Source: Bryobacterales bacterium (GTDB taxonomy: Bacteria > Cyanobacteriota > Vampirovibrionia > Obscuribacterales > Obscuribacteraceae). From it: 7,835 nucleotides of DNA. Shown piece after piece: positions 1 to 6,424 of this stretch. Position 1 is the first letter of the stretch. Every line of letters starts with the position of its first letter. The stretch lies in contig CAJCHQ010000517.1 of assembly GCA_903970295.1 (NCBI GenBank), positions 1 through 7,835 of the forward strand, in the 5' to 3' direction. The translations under genes and the position numbers were made by a program. The notes beneath the pieces were generated by a model. The model had not been told where the DNA came from and searched no databases. It saw nothing but the letters and a program-made list of their open reading frames with translations.

Positions 1-2
1 CC

Positions 3-734
3 ATCCCTGAAACATTTGTCGACTATGTCGAAAAACCGCGCGAGTATACTCTGAGCGCTATTTCGACTATCTTGAACGTGCACACGCGGGCTTCCGATCT
101 TTTTAGCAGTCCTTTCGATCAGATCAAAGAGCAGCTTCGGCTCACTATCGAAGAAGTCAAAGAGCAGCAGGAAAATGAGCTAATCAACAATCATGATTAC
201 GGCCTGCTCCAAAATGTGCCTGCCGCTCAACGGATCAAAACGAGAAAAGGCGGCGGCGGTTCGCCGACACCAGATGATTTGGACGAGCTGTTGACTAAGG
301 TGTGGAAAGAGCCGTCGTTCTTTCTGGCGCATCCTCGAGCGATCGCGGCATTCGGTCGCGAGTGCACACGCCGGGGCGTGCCACCGCCGACAGTGACACT
401 ATTCGGAACACCATTCTTGACTTGGCGCGGATTGCCAATCGTTCCTTGCGACAAGCTGCACGTTGACGGGCAAAGAAATCCGGTCGAGGCTGGCGGCAAA
501 ACCAATATTCTTTTGCTGCGCGTCGGTGAGAAAAAACAAGGTGTCGTTGGTCTTTTTCAGCCCGGACTTCCCGGCGAACAAACACCTGGACTGTCAGTTC
601 GCTTCATGGGTATCAACAACAAATCGCTTGCTTCCTATCTAATCGCGCTTTATTGTTCGGCGGCTGTTTTGACTGATGATGCCATCGCCGTGCTGGAAAA
701 CGTAGAGGTAGGAAACTACCATGACTACAAGTGA
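3..734 (+). CDS. Family 2A encapsulin shell protein (SrpI-like), 5' end cut by window edge
   Basis: HK97-fold shell protomer of a family 2 encapsulin nanocompartment, related to SrpI of Synechococcus elongatus. The frame is open from base 3, so the TTG at 72 is not the true start. 243 residues are visible, and from the usual length of about 310 I infer that roughly 65 are missing upstream. Family-like stretches are VDYVEKPREYTLSA near the visible start, FDQIKEQLRLTIEE, the very conserved PTPDDLDELLTKVWKEP, FFLAHPRAIAAFGRECTRRG, TPFLTWRGLP, LLLRVGEKKQGVVGL and SVRFMGINNKSLASYLIALY, then a C-terminal NVEVGNYHDYK. I see no cyclic-nucleotide-binding insertion, which argues for 2A over 2B, although the missing N-terminal part cannot be judged. 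The gene ends in TGA and overlaps the cargo gene by 14 bases, so the two are probably translationally coupled. The identification rests on recalled family sequence and on the adjoining cysteine desulfurase. Confidence 0.9.
   Translation: MPETFVDYVEKPREYTLSAISTILNVHTRASDLFSSPFDQIKEQLRLTIEEVKEQQENELINNHDYGLLQNVPAAQRIKTRKGGGGSPTPDDLDELLTKVWKEPSFFLAHPRAIAAFGRECTRRGVPPPTVTLFGTPFLTWRGLPIVPCDKLHVDGQRNPVEAGGKTNILLLRVGEKKQGVVGLFQPGLPGEQTPGLSVRFMGINNKSLASYLIALYCSAAVLTDDAIAVLENVEVGNYHDYK
704..713 (+). promoter_or_regulatory. Ribosome binding site of the cargo gene, inside the shell gene
   Basis: Purine-rich stretch with AGAGG at 704-708 and AGGA at 710-713, the latter 7 bases before the ATG at 721. It lies within the last shell codons. 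It supports the ATG at 721 as the real cargo start and implies that ribosomes finishing the shell can re-initiate on the cargo. Confidence 0.6.
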
Positions 735-3105
735 ACCCAGAGGCCAAGGCAACAATCACAACGGTCTCGGACATAATAACGGTAAAGGTGACGCTCACGG
801 ACCAAAAAGCGGTGATGGTACCGACCGTGGTTATGGTACCAACCACGCTCGTGGCGCCGGATACGGGTATGGTACCAGCGCTGGTCAGGGCACTACGGGC
901 GGTTACGGTGCCAAAAGCAGTCATGGCGGCAGCGGCGGTCAGGGCACCAATCATGGTCAGTCCTATCCCGCTAGTGGTGCCGATCCATTTTCGGGAATTT
1001 TGGATGTCAACGAATTAGCTCGACTGGCCAACCACTTTCTCAATTCCGCTCCCGGCACGACGGACTCGACCGAAAACTTGCTCGTGGGAAATGATTTTGC
1101 GCAAGCGTCAAAGAATCTCAGCGGGTTCGAAAGCGCGAGCTCATTGACGCCCAATGAGGCTGCTATGCGCCAATTTCCAGCGGCTGCCATCGGCGCCACG
1201 GGCGCCCCGTTGCCGGCTGGAACCACTTTGCCAATCGTTTCGACGATGACGTCGCCCGGTTTGCCGGGCGGCTTTTCATTTTCGCAACTCCCCACATTGA
1301 CTGCCTCTTTTTCGTTTTTAGAAGAAATCAGATCGCTCGTTCCGCAATCAGGGCAATTGCCGGCTCCTGAATCAATGCCAGGAATGTCGAATTTCTCAAG
1401 CGCGAACGCTCTGGGGCCTACCTCCGGGAATTTCGATGCCGTGCTCAAAGACGCCATGACCCTCCAGCTTCCTGGCCCAGGAACAATGCCCGGGCTCAGT
1501 GCAGCACAAATACCTGGTACAGGGACAATGCTCGGTATCAATGCGGGCCAAATACCTGGTACAGGCACAATGCTCGGTCTCAACGCGGGCCAAATACCTG
1601 GAGTGGGGGCGATGCCCGGCTTCAGTCCTGCCCAGATGCCTGGCGCACTGTCTTTGCCAGGAGTTAGTTCAGCTCAAATTCCAGGATCTATGAATATGCC
1701 AGAGCTGACCGCACCCCAGCTTGCAGGCATGGTTGTGCGTCCCGAAAATCTCTCAGCCAGGAATTTCGATTTCTCCAATCAATCGCGGCAACCGCTTGGT
1801 TTGGATGTAATGTCGACCTTGGAGCCGTTTAACTCGACTCAATCCGGACTTTCCAATTTCAATTTTGGTACGCGACCATTCGATATCGACGCCGTTCGTC
1901 GCGATTTTCCGATATTGCAAGAACAAGTCAACGGACATCAATTGATCTGGCTGGACAATGCTGCCACTACACAGAAGCCGAAAAGCGTAATTGACCGGCT
2001 CAGCTATTTCTACAGTCATGAAAATTCCAACGTTCATCGCGCGGCCCATGAACTCGCTGCTCGCTCTACCGATGCTTATGAAGCTGCGCGCGAGAGCGTC
2101 AGGCGATTTCTGAATGCACCTTCCGGGCAAGAAATCGTATTTGTTCGTGGTGCCACAGAAGCGATCAATTTGGTAGCCCAGAGTTGGGGACGACAAAACA
2201 TTCAAAAGGACGACGAGATTCTCATCACCTGGCTAGAACATCATGCCAATATTGTGCCCTGGCAAATGCTGTGCGCAGAGAAGGGCGCTCGGCTGCGGGT
2301 TGTGCCGGTCAATGATCATGGCGAAGTGATTCTCGAAGAATACGAAAGACTGCTTGGACCACGCACGCGGCTAGTATCTTTTGCCCAAGTTTCGAATGCA
2401 TTAGGTACGGTTTCGCCTGTCAATGAAATGGTCGCAGCCGCTCATCGCTACGGAGCCAAGGTCCTTGTCGATGGTGCGCAGGCGGTATCACACATGCAAG
2501 TCGACGTGCAGGAATATGACTGCGACTTCTATGTATTTTCAGGGCATAAAGTTTTCGCCCCGACTGGTATTGGGGTACTTTTTGGAAAGGCTGATCTGCT
2601 CAACTCGATGAGACCCTGGCAAGGCGGCGGCAACATGATTGAGGATGTTACCTTCGAGAAGACAGTGTATCAGCCGGCACCGTTGAGGTTTGAAGCTGGC
2701 ACCGGTAGCATCGCTGATGCAGTTGGTCTAGGTGCAGCCGTCGACTACCTTCAGCGTATAGGCATGCACAACATCGCACGCTACGAGAATGACCTGATGA
2801 AGTATGCGACCGAGTTATTGCGCGGCATCCCCGGCTTGCGTTTGATCGGCACGGCACCGCACAAAGCGGGTGTTCTATCTTTTGTTCTTGATGGATTCCG
2901 CACTGAAGAAATTAGCTCTGCCTTGAATCAACAAGGAATCGCTGTGCGGGGCGGTCACCATTGCGCGCAACCGATCCTGAGAAGATTCGGGCTGGAGAGC
3001 ACGGTTCGCCCCTCTCTGGCACTTTATAACACCTGCGAAGAAGTAGATGCTTTGATTGCCGCGATTTGGAATATCAAACAAGGTAGGGGCCCAAGCCCGC
3101 TTTAA
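721..3105 (+). CDS. Encapsulin cargo: cysteine desulfurase (SufS-like) with long disordered N-terminal loading region
   Basis: PLP-dependent group II cysteine desulfurase that takes sulfur from L-cysteine as an enzyme persulfide, expected to act inside the encapsulin shell. Residues 7-87 are a Gly/Asn/His-rich block. Residues 92-107 (around DVNELARLANHFL) are a likely short helix. Residues 108-386 are Pro/Gly/Ser/Met-rich and include six 14-residue repeats at 251-334. Residues ~387-790 are a complete SufS-like domain: FDIDAVRRDFPIL, LDNAATTQKP, the LEHHANIVPW motif with His507/508, PLP-contacting Asp584 and Gln587 in VDGAQAV, Schiff-base Lys610 in SGHK, and catalytic Cys748 in RGGHHCAQP. All key residues are present. 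The domain matches the usual ~405 residues of SufS, and the extra ~386 residues exceed the ~225-residue N-terminal domain I recall for S. elongatus. The ATG overlaps the shell gene. That the N-terminus directs encapsulation is known for the family and inferred here. Confidence 0.93.
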   Translation: MTTSEPRGQGNNHNGLGHNNGKGDAHGPKSGDGTDRGYGTNHARGAGYGYGTSAGQGTTGGYGAKSSHGGSGGQGTNHGQSYPASGADPFSGILDVNELARLANHFLNSAPGTTDSTENLLVGNDFAQASKNLSGFESASSLTPNEAAMRQFPAAAIGATGAPLPAGTTLPIVSTMTSPGLPGGFSFSQLPTLTASFSFLEEIRSLVPQSGQLPAPESMPGMSNFSSANALGPTSGNFDAVLKDAMTLQLPGPGTMPGLSAAQIPGTGTMLGINAGQIPGTGTMLGLNAGQIPGVGAMPGFSPAQMPGALSLPGVSSAQIPGSMNMPELTAPQLAGMVVRPENLSARNFDFSNQSRQPLGLDVMSTLEPFNSTQSGLSNFNFGTRPFDIDAVRRDFPILQEQVNGHQLIWLDNAATTQKPKSVIDRLSYFYSHENSNVHRAAHELAARSTDAYEAARESVRRFLNAPSGQEIVFVRGATEAINLVAQSWGRQNIQKDDEILITWLEHHANIVPWQMLCAEKGARLRVVPVNDHGEVILEEYERLLGPRTRLVSFAQVSNALGTVSPVNEMVAAAHRYGAKVLVDGAQAVSHMQVDVQEYDCDFYVFSGHKVFAPTGIGVLFGKADLLNSMRPWQGGGNMIEDVTFEKTVYQPAPLRFEAGTGSIADAVGLGAAVDYLQRIGMHNIARYENDLMKYATELLRGIPGLRLIGTAPHKAGVLSFVLDGFRTEEISSALNQQGIAVRGGHHCAQPILRRFGLESTVRPSLALYNTCEEVDALIAAIWNIKQGRGPSPL
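739..981 (+). repeat. Gly-rich low-complexity coding repeat in the cargo N-terminus
   Basis: Encodes residues 7-87 of the cargo protein. Glycine recurs every two to four residues in variations on GxGT/GYGT with Asn, His, Ser and Thr between, and almost no large hydrophobics. At DNA level the hexamer GGTACC recurs three times (near 818, 835 and 871), typical of slipped-strand expansion. Expected to be fully disordered. It may act as a spacer or as a weakly sticky tail. Confidence 0.7.
1471..1722 (+). repeat. Six tandem 42-base (14-residue) repeats in the cargo linker
   Basis: Residues 251-334 read as six consecutive 14-residue units of the form PGxGTMxGxxAxQI, at 1471, 1513, 1555, 1597, 1639 and 1681, followed by a decayed seventh beginning AGMVVRPE. 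Units two and three differ at only 3 of 42 bases, pointing to recent duplication. Later units diverge but keep Pro-Gly at the start and Gln-Ile/Met/Leu at the end. The constant period without frame disruption shows selection for a modular linker. Confidence 0.9.
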
Positions 3106-3136
3106 GTCGATCCTGGAGATAGTGCGAGCGATTGAC

Positions 3137-3151
3137 AGGCTTTTACAGCCT
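3137..3151 (+). terminator. Weak hairpin after the encapsulin operon
   Basis: AGGCT and AGCCT form a 5-bp stem around a 5-base loop, followed by the T-rich stretch TTAGATTTTA. It lies 32 bases after the cargo stop codon. The stem is short, so this is only a candidate terminator. Confidence 0.22.
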
Positions 3152-3170
3152 TTAGATTTTACGCTCCGTA

Positions 3171-3176
3171 TATAAT
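3171..3176 (+). promoter_or_regulatory. Perfect TATAAT -10 box before the DUF4239 gene
   Basis: TATAAT lies 32 bases before the GTG start. No good -35 box sits at 16-18 bases upstream. The TTGACA at 3132-3137 is 33 bases away, too far to pair with it. It suggests that the membrane protein gene is transcribed separately from the encapsulin operon. Confidence 0.35.
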
Positions 3177-3208
3177 TCAGTTTCACCTGTGACGAGGAAC
3201 GACTGATC

Positions 3209-3991
3209 GTGGACATAACTCTGCTTAATTGTTCGCTTTTGACAATGGTAGTGATCGCGCTCTCGATTGGTGGCATGTTACTCGTTCGTCGCAGCGTCAG
3301 CCTCGAGCATCTACGGGCCCATCACGATGTGACTGATCCGTTGCTGGCTGTGCTTGGCACGCTTTTTGCCATACTACTGGGGTTCATGTTGGCCAATTCT
3401 ATGCAGAGATTCGAAGACGCACGTGCAAACGCGCAATCGGAAGCTGGTGCGGTTGGCGATATTTTTCGCCTGGCTGACGGATTGCCAAATCCGTTGAAGG
3501 TCAAAACTCGCAAAGATTGCCTGCAATACTTGGATTTGGTAGCTACCAAAGAATGGCCGATGATGCAGCACAACAAAATGAGCGAAGAGGCTTGGGATGT
3601 CTATGGCGAGATGTGGAGCGACTGTGTTCACTATGAGCCCCAAACACAAGGGCAGAGTAACATCCACCAACTACTCGGTGGTGCCATGTCGAAAGTCGGA
3701 GAGTGCAGACGAGCGCGAGACGCAGAATTGACATACGGTTTGCCTTCCTCACTATGGATTGTTGTTTTGTTCGGCGGTTTGAGCACCATAAGCTTTACTT
3801 ATTTCTTCGCAGTCGAAAGTGTCAGACTGCAAATACTGATGACCAGCGTTATAACCACGATTATTTGCTTGAACATCTACATGCTAGCGGGCTTCGATTC
3901 ACCTTTTTCGGGTGACATTCGCGTCACTCCCGCGGCGTTTGAAACCACTCGGAGCTCTTTAATGCGCGCTCAAAATAAAGAAACACATTAA
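3209..3991 (+). CDS. DUF4239 / bestrophin-like domain membrane protein
   Basis: Integral membrane protein of 260 residues, of the DUF4239 family that databases label bestrophin-like. Its function is unproven; the label only suggests a possible channel-like role. Four hydrophobic segments are visible, near residues 10-27, 47-66, 180-200 and 206-229, in the usual pattern of two helices, a long soluble middle and two more helices. Family-like motifs are LLAVLGTLFAILLGFMLAN, a following charged helix with RFEDARANAQSEAGAV, LVATKEWPMM, RRARDAELTYGLPSSLW before the third helix, and the C-terminal DSPFSGDIRVTPAAFE. The GTG start is preceded by GAGGA at 3194-3198 and keeps the first helix. The gene stands 103 bases after the cargo gene and has a possible promoter of its own, so a link to the encapsulin is not supported by spacing. 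I am sure of the family, not of the function. Confidence 0.85.
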   Translation: MDITLLNCSLLTMVVIALSIGGMLLVRRSVSLEHLRAHHDVTDPLLAVLGTLFAILLGFMLANSMQRFEDARANAQSEAGAVGDIFRLADGLPNPLKVKTRKDCLQYLDLVATKEWPMMQHNKMSEEAWDVYGEMWSDCVHYEPQTQGQSNIHQLLGGAMSKVGECRRARDAELTYGLPSSLWIVVLFGGLSTISFTYFFAVESVRLQILMTSVITTIICLNIYMLAGFDSPFSGDIRVTPAAFETTRSSLMRAQNKETH

Positions 3992-4058
3992 TCTGAGCTG
4001 TGCGATTGACGATTTCTGAATCATCTACGTGCCGGCATAAGAGGCTGCTCACTTTTTG

Positions 4059-4083
4059 GCTGAAGCTGGAAAAGCTTATCAGC
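4059..4083 (+). terminator. Candidate terminator hairpin after the DUF4239 gene
   Basis: GCTGAAGCT at 4059-4067 pairs with AGCTT plus CAGC at 4073-4083, with a two-base AT bulge, giving nine base pairs around a GGAAA loop. The following ATGTTATTTTC is only moderately T-rich. It sits 67 bases beyond the stop codon. It may be a weak intrinsic terminator or just an RNA-stabilising 3' hairpin. Confidence 0.4.
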
Positions 4084-4135
4084 ATGTTATTTTCGGCACT
4101 GGGTAACAAATGTATTGGCAAATAACTGTTGTGTT

Positions 4136-4165
4136 TTGACATCTTGAAGAATTCGATGACATAAT
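4136..4165 (+). promoter_or_regulatory. Sigma70-type promoter of the RNA helicase gene
   Basis: TTGACA at 4136-4141 matches the -35 consensus fully. After 18 bases, CATAAT at 4160-4165 matches five of six -10 positions. Transcription would begin near 4172, leaving a leader of about 157 bases before the ATG at 4329. This is the best promoter match I found in the window. Confidence 0.65.
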
Positions 4166-4184
4166 AACTAGGCTCCGATAAGTC

Positions 4185-4209
4185 CGATACTGGACGTATG
4201 CCGGTATCG
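4185..4209 (+). promoter_or_regulatory. Leader hairpin 1 of the helicase mRNA
   Basis: CGATACTGG and CCGGTATCG form a nine-pair stem (one G-U pair) around the seven-base loop ACGTATG. It lies just inside the expected 5' end of the transcript. It could protect the mRNA or serve as a structure sensed by the helicase. There is no T run behind it, so it is not a terminator. The role is inferred. Confidence 0.45.
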
Positions 4210-4236
4210 TTGATTGTGGCTTTGACCTTTTGGAAA

Positions 4237-4280
4237 CAACAGTGAAGAGTCTCCAGTCGCTTTTAAGGAACTCACTGTTG
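4237..4280 (+). promoter_or_regulatory. Leader inverted repeat 2 of the helicase mRNA
   Basis: CAACAGTGA at 4237-4245 and TCACTGTTG at 4272-4280 are perfect nine-base inverted repeats separated by 26 bases, within which TCC and GGA could pair further. In RNA this is a second stem, about 49 bases before the start codon. As DNA it could alternatively be a protein-binding dyad, though the arm spacing is long for that. Confidence 0.45.
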
Positions 4281-4328
4281 CACGGGCTAGCTGCCTAAGC
4301 TTGCTCTTGCTTCCATAAAGGAATCAAC

Positions 4329-5528
4329 ATGAATTTTACCGAACTTGGTTTGTCCAAGCGAGCCTCACTCGGCCTCGAAACCCTGGGTTTCGCAGAACCG
4401 ACGGGCATCCAACAAAAAACCATTCCAGCGATCTTGGCTGGTCGAGATATTATGGCGTCGGCCGAGACTGGCTCTGGCAAGACCGCAGCCTATGCATTGC
4501 CAATTATTCAATCGCTCAAAGGCAGTTCCGAGAGAAAGCCCAGAGTTTTGATTCTGGTGCCTACGCGCGAATTGGCTTTGCAGGTCAATAGCCAATTTGA
4601 GCGCTTCTCGGATAACTCGGGTATGCGCACTGTCACCATCTATGGCGGCACTGGGTATGAGAAACAGACGCGCCTGTTGAGACGGGGTGTCGACGTTATA
4701 GTCGCCACGCCCGGGCGACTCTCCGACCACATCGACCGCAGAAATGCAGACCTGTCCATGGTCACCACTCTGGTTTTAGACGAAGCCGATCGCATGCTTG
4801 ATATGGGCTTCATGCCTCAAGTGCGCAGGATTGTTGCCGAAATGCCGAAACGTCGGCAAACACTGATGTTCTCTGCAACAATCAACAAAGCGGTAGAACG
4901 TTCTTCGATGGAGTTTTTGAAGGATCCGCTGACGGTTTTGGTGAACACGCAGCAAGTTGAACCAAGCTCAATCGCTCAGCGCATCTACCACGTTGATGAA
5001 GCTGGTAAAGATGCTCTACTCGTGCAATTGATGCAAGAAGAACCAGAAATGAATTCAGTGCTTGTCTTCGCCAAGACCAGACGCAAAGCCTCCAAAATTT
5101 GCAAGAAGCTCTGCGCTTCCAATGTCACCGCCGAAGAAATTCACGGTGATATTTCTCAAAGCCAGCGCGAAAGAACATTGGCCCGCTACCGCGAAGGTCT
5201 CTTCTCTGTGCTGGTGGCTACCGATATCGCTGCTCGCGGTCTCGACATTCCTGCCATCAGCCATGTCGTCAATTACGACTTGCCCAACTCGGCCGCCGAC
5301 TATGTTCATCGCATTGGCCGTACTGGCAGAGCCGGCCGCTCAGGCATCGCACTCTCATTTGTTTGCGCCGATCAACGCCATTTGATGAGAGACATCGAGA
5401 AGGTGACCGGACACCAGCTTGATCCCAATGCCCCTCGCGGACAAGAAGCTTCCGAACCGAGAAGAGTAGATCATCGCCGCTCCAACCGCCGCCCTTTCCG
5501 ATCGTCCACTAAACGATATACGGGTTAG
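4329..5528 (+). CDS. rhlE: DEAD-box ATP-dependent RNA helicase, RhlE type
   Basis: Cytoplasmic ATP-dependent RNA helicase of 399 residues that remodels RNA duplexes, in roles such as ribosome assembly, mRNA turnover or cold adaptation. All family motifs are intact: the Q motif with GFAEPTGIQ; motif I AETGSGKT at 45-52; PTRELA; TPGR; motif II DEAD at 151-154; motif III SAT at 182-184; VLVFAKTRRKA in the second RecA domain; ATDIAARGLDIP; and motif VI HRIGRTGR at 327-334. After residue ~360 there is a short basic Arg/Ser-rich tail, as in RhlE and unlike the long RNA-binding tails of DeaD or DbpA. The ATG has AAAGGA six bases upstream. A consensus-like promoter and a structured ~157-base leader precede it, so post-transcriptional or cold control is possible. 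The RhlE label is by architecture and could also fit other short bacterial DEAD-box helicases. Confidence 0.93.
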   Translation: MNFTELGLSKRASLGLETLGFAEPTGIQQKTIPAILAGRDIMASAETGSGKTAAYALPIIQSLKGSSERKPRVLILVPTRELALQVNSQFERFSDNSGMRTVTIYGGTGYEKQTRLLRRGVDVIVATPGRLSDHIDRRNADLSMVTTLVLDEADRMLDMGFMPQVRRIVAEMPKRRQTLMFSATINKAVERSSMEFLKDPLTVLVNTQQVEPSSIAQRIYHVDEAGKDALLVQLMQEEPEMNSVLVFAKTRRKASKICKKLCASNVTAEEIHGDISQSQRERTLARYREGLFSVLVATDIAARGLDIPAISHVVNYDLPNSAADYVHRIGRTGRAGRSGIALSFVCADQRHLMRDIEKVTGHQLDPNAPRGQEASEPRRVDHRRSNRRPFRSSTKRYTG

Positions 5529-5582
5529 ATCCGAAGGCAATCGTTTTGGTTAGACCGAGCGGCTGCGAATCAATGAATCAAC

Positions 5583-5612
5583 AAAAGAGGTCGAAAAAAT
5601 TCGTCCTCTTTT
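5583..5612. terminator. Strong bidirectional intrinsic terminator between convergent genes
   Basis: AAAAGAGG pairs with CCTCTTTT, then a T-T mismatch, then CGAA pairs with TTCG around an AAAA loop: 12 base pairs in 30 bases. The stem begins with A's and ends with T's, so each strand gives a U-rich tail. It lies 55 bases after the helicase stop and 35 bases beyond the stop of the opposing TPR gene, and can serve both. Confidence 0.82.
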
Positions 5613-5646
5613 CGTTCATGGCTAGTGCGAATTCGCCTTGTGTTTT

Positions 5647-6309
5647 TCATTCCTTGTAACCCAGCTCCTTGGCCTTTTCGATGTCTGCTCGGCCTCTCTG
5701 CTCGTTGTGGTTTTTAATGTACGATGATCCTCGAAAAAAGTAGGCATCGGCGATCGTGTTGTCCATACGCAGCGCTTCGGAGCACTTTTTGATCGCCTCC
5801 TCGAATTGATTCAATCGATAGAGTGCTTCGCCGAGATTCGAACATGTCGATGCTGATGTGGGATCGATTTTCAAGGCATGTTCGAAGTCATCGCGCGCTT
5901 CTCGATAGCGCTTGAGCATGCCGTACGCTATACCTCTATTGTTATAGAAGACAGGGTCGGATGGTATTAGCTGAATGGCAGCAGAGTAATCTTTGATGGC
6001 TCCCAGCGCGTTATTTTTGTTCATTTCAATTTCTGCTTTCTGAGCCATGACCACACCGTCTTTTTTATTCAACAGCACGGCTTTGTTTGCGTCTCTGAGC
6101 GCAGCATCTAAATTTCCCATCAACATGTAGTAATGAGCGCGCTTCGCCCAGAGCTGATAGTCATCGGGGTGTGCTTTTATCGCGGCATCGATTCGTTTCA
6201 TTAGCTTATCCCGAGCGTTTGGATCATCCGGGAGAGTCGATTGCGCGCCAACCGCAGCTGTTGACAAACAAGTTGCAGCAAAGAGACAGACAACGATTTT
6301 TGAATTCAT
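5647..6309 (-). CDS. Secreted tetratricopeptide repeat protein, five TPRs
   Basis: Exported TPR protein of 220 residues with no visible enzymatic domain; TPR arrays usually act as protein-binding scaffolds. Residues 1-22 are a signal peptide (hydrophobic IVVCLFAATCLSTAAV, likely cleavage after VGA). There is no good lipobox, so it is probably soluble in the periplasm or outside. Five 34-residue TPRs follow at about 50-83, 84-117, 118-151, 152-185 and 186-219, with typical cores such as FYNNRGIAYGMLKRYREARDDF and SNLGEALYRLNQFEEAI. The repeats run almost to the C-terminus. The ATG is chosen because it gives the signal peptide; only a weak AAGG lies directly in front. It converges on the helicase gene with a shared terminator, and is divergent from the exported protein gene at 6425 across 115 bases. 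The binding partner is unknown. Confidence 0.85.
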   Translation of the reverse strand: MNSKIVVCLFAATCLSTAAVGAQSTLPDDPNARDKLMKRIDAAIKAHPDDYQLWAKRAHYYMLMGNLDAALRDANKAVLLNKKDGVVMAQKAEIEMNKNNALGAIKDYSAAIQLIPSDPVFYNNRGIAYGMLKRYREARDDFEHALKIDPTSASTCSNLGEALYRLNQFEEAIKKCSEALRMDNTIADAYFFRGSSYIKNHNEQRGRADIEKAKELGYKE

Positions 6310-6424
6310 ACCTTGATGCTCTGAACCCGTGTTTGCCTATTCTAAAACCCGACCCACAAAACATCCACAAATCTGGACTATGATTTTTTCAATTGAGTCC
6401 TGGCTTTAGGGTTCGGAATCTAAC
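6310..6424. other. Divergent intergenic region between two exported-protein genes
   Basis: This 115-base gap must hold the 5' signals of both genes. Possible -10 boxes are TATGAT at 6379-6384 on the + strand and TAGAAT at 6339-6344 (read on the - strand). Neither has a convincing -35 partner, so I do not call promoters. Ribosome binding sites on both sides are weak. Confidence 0.3.

Larger units (their letters stand above)
3992..4328 (+). other. 337-base intergenic region with terminator, promoter and helicase leader
   Basis: No convincing coding frame. In order it holds a bulged hairpin shortly after the DUF4239 stop, a near-consensus sigma70 promoter at 4136-4165, and then about 157 bases of probable untranslated leader with two inverted repeats, ending in an AAAGGA ribosome binding site at 4317-4322. 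The layout is explained by termination of one transcript and the start of the helicase transcript. Confidence 0.6.

Noticed and set aside
72..74. TTG as the start of the encapsulin shell gene
   Set aside because: The frame is open to the window edge and the upstream codons encode family-like sequence (FVDYVEKPREYTLSA), so the gene starts outside the window.
613..1583. Minus-strand open frames opposite the shell and cargo genes
   Set aside because: They are antisense shadows of low-complexity coding sequence; their Thr/Val/Pro/Ala-rich translations mirror the repeats and show no family resemblance.
1753..2857. Antisense and out-of-phase frames within the desulfurase domain
   Set aside because: The sense frame carries every conserved desulfurase motif without interruption; the others have no independent support.
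3132..3176. TTGACA at 3132 paired with TATAAT at 3171 as one promoter
   Set aside because: The spacer is 33 bases, about twice the workable length; only the -10 box is kept.
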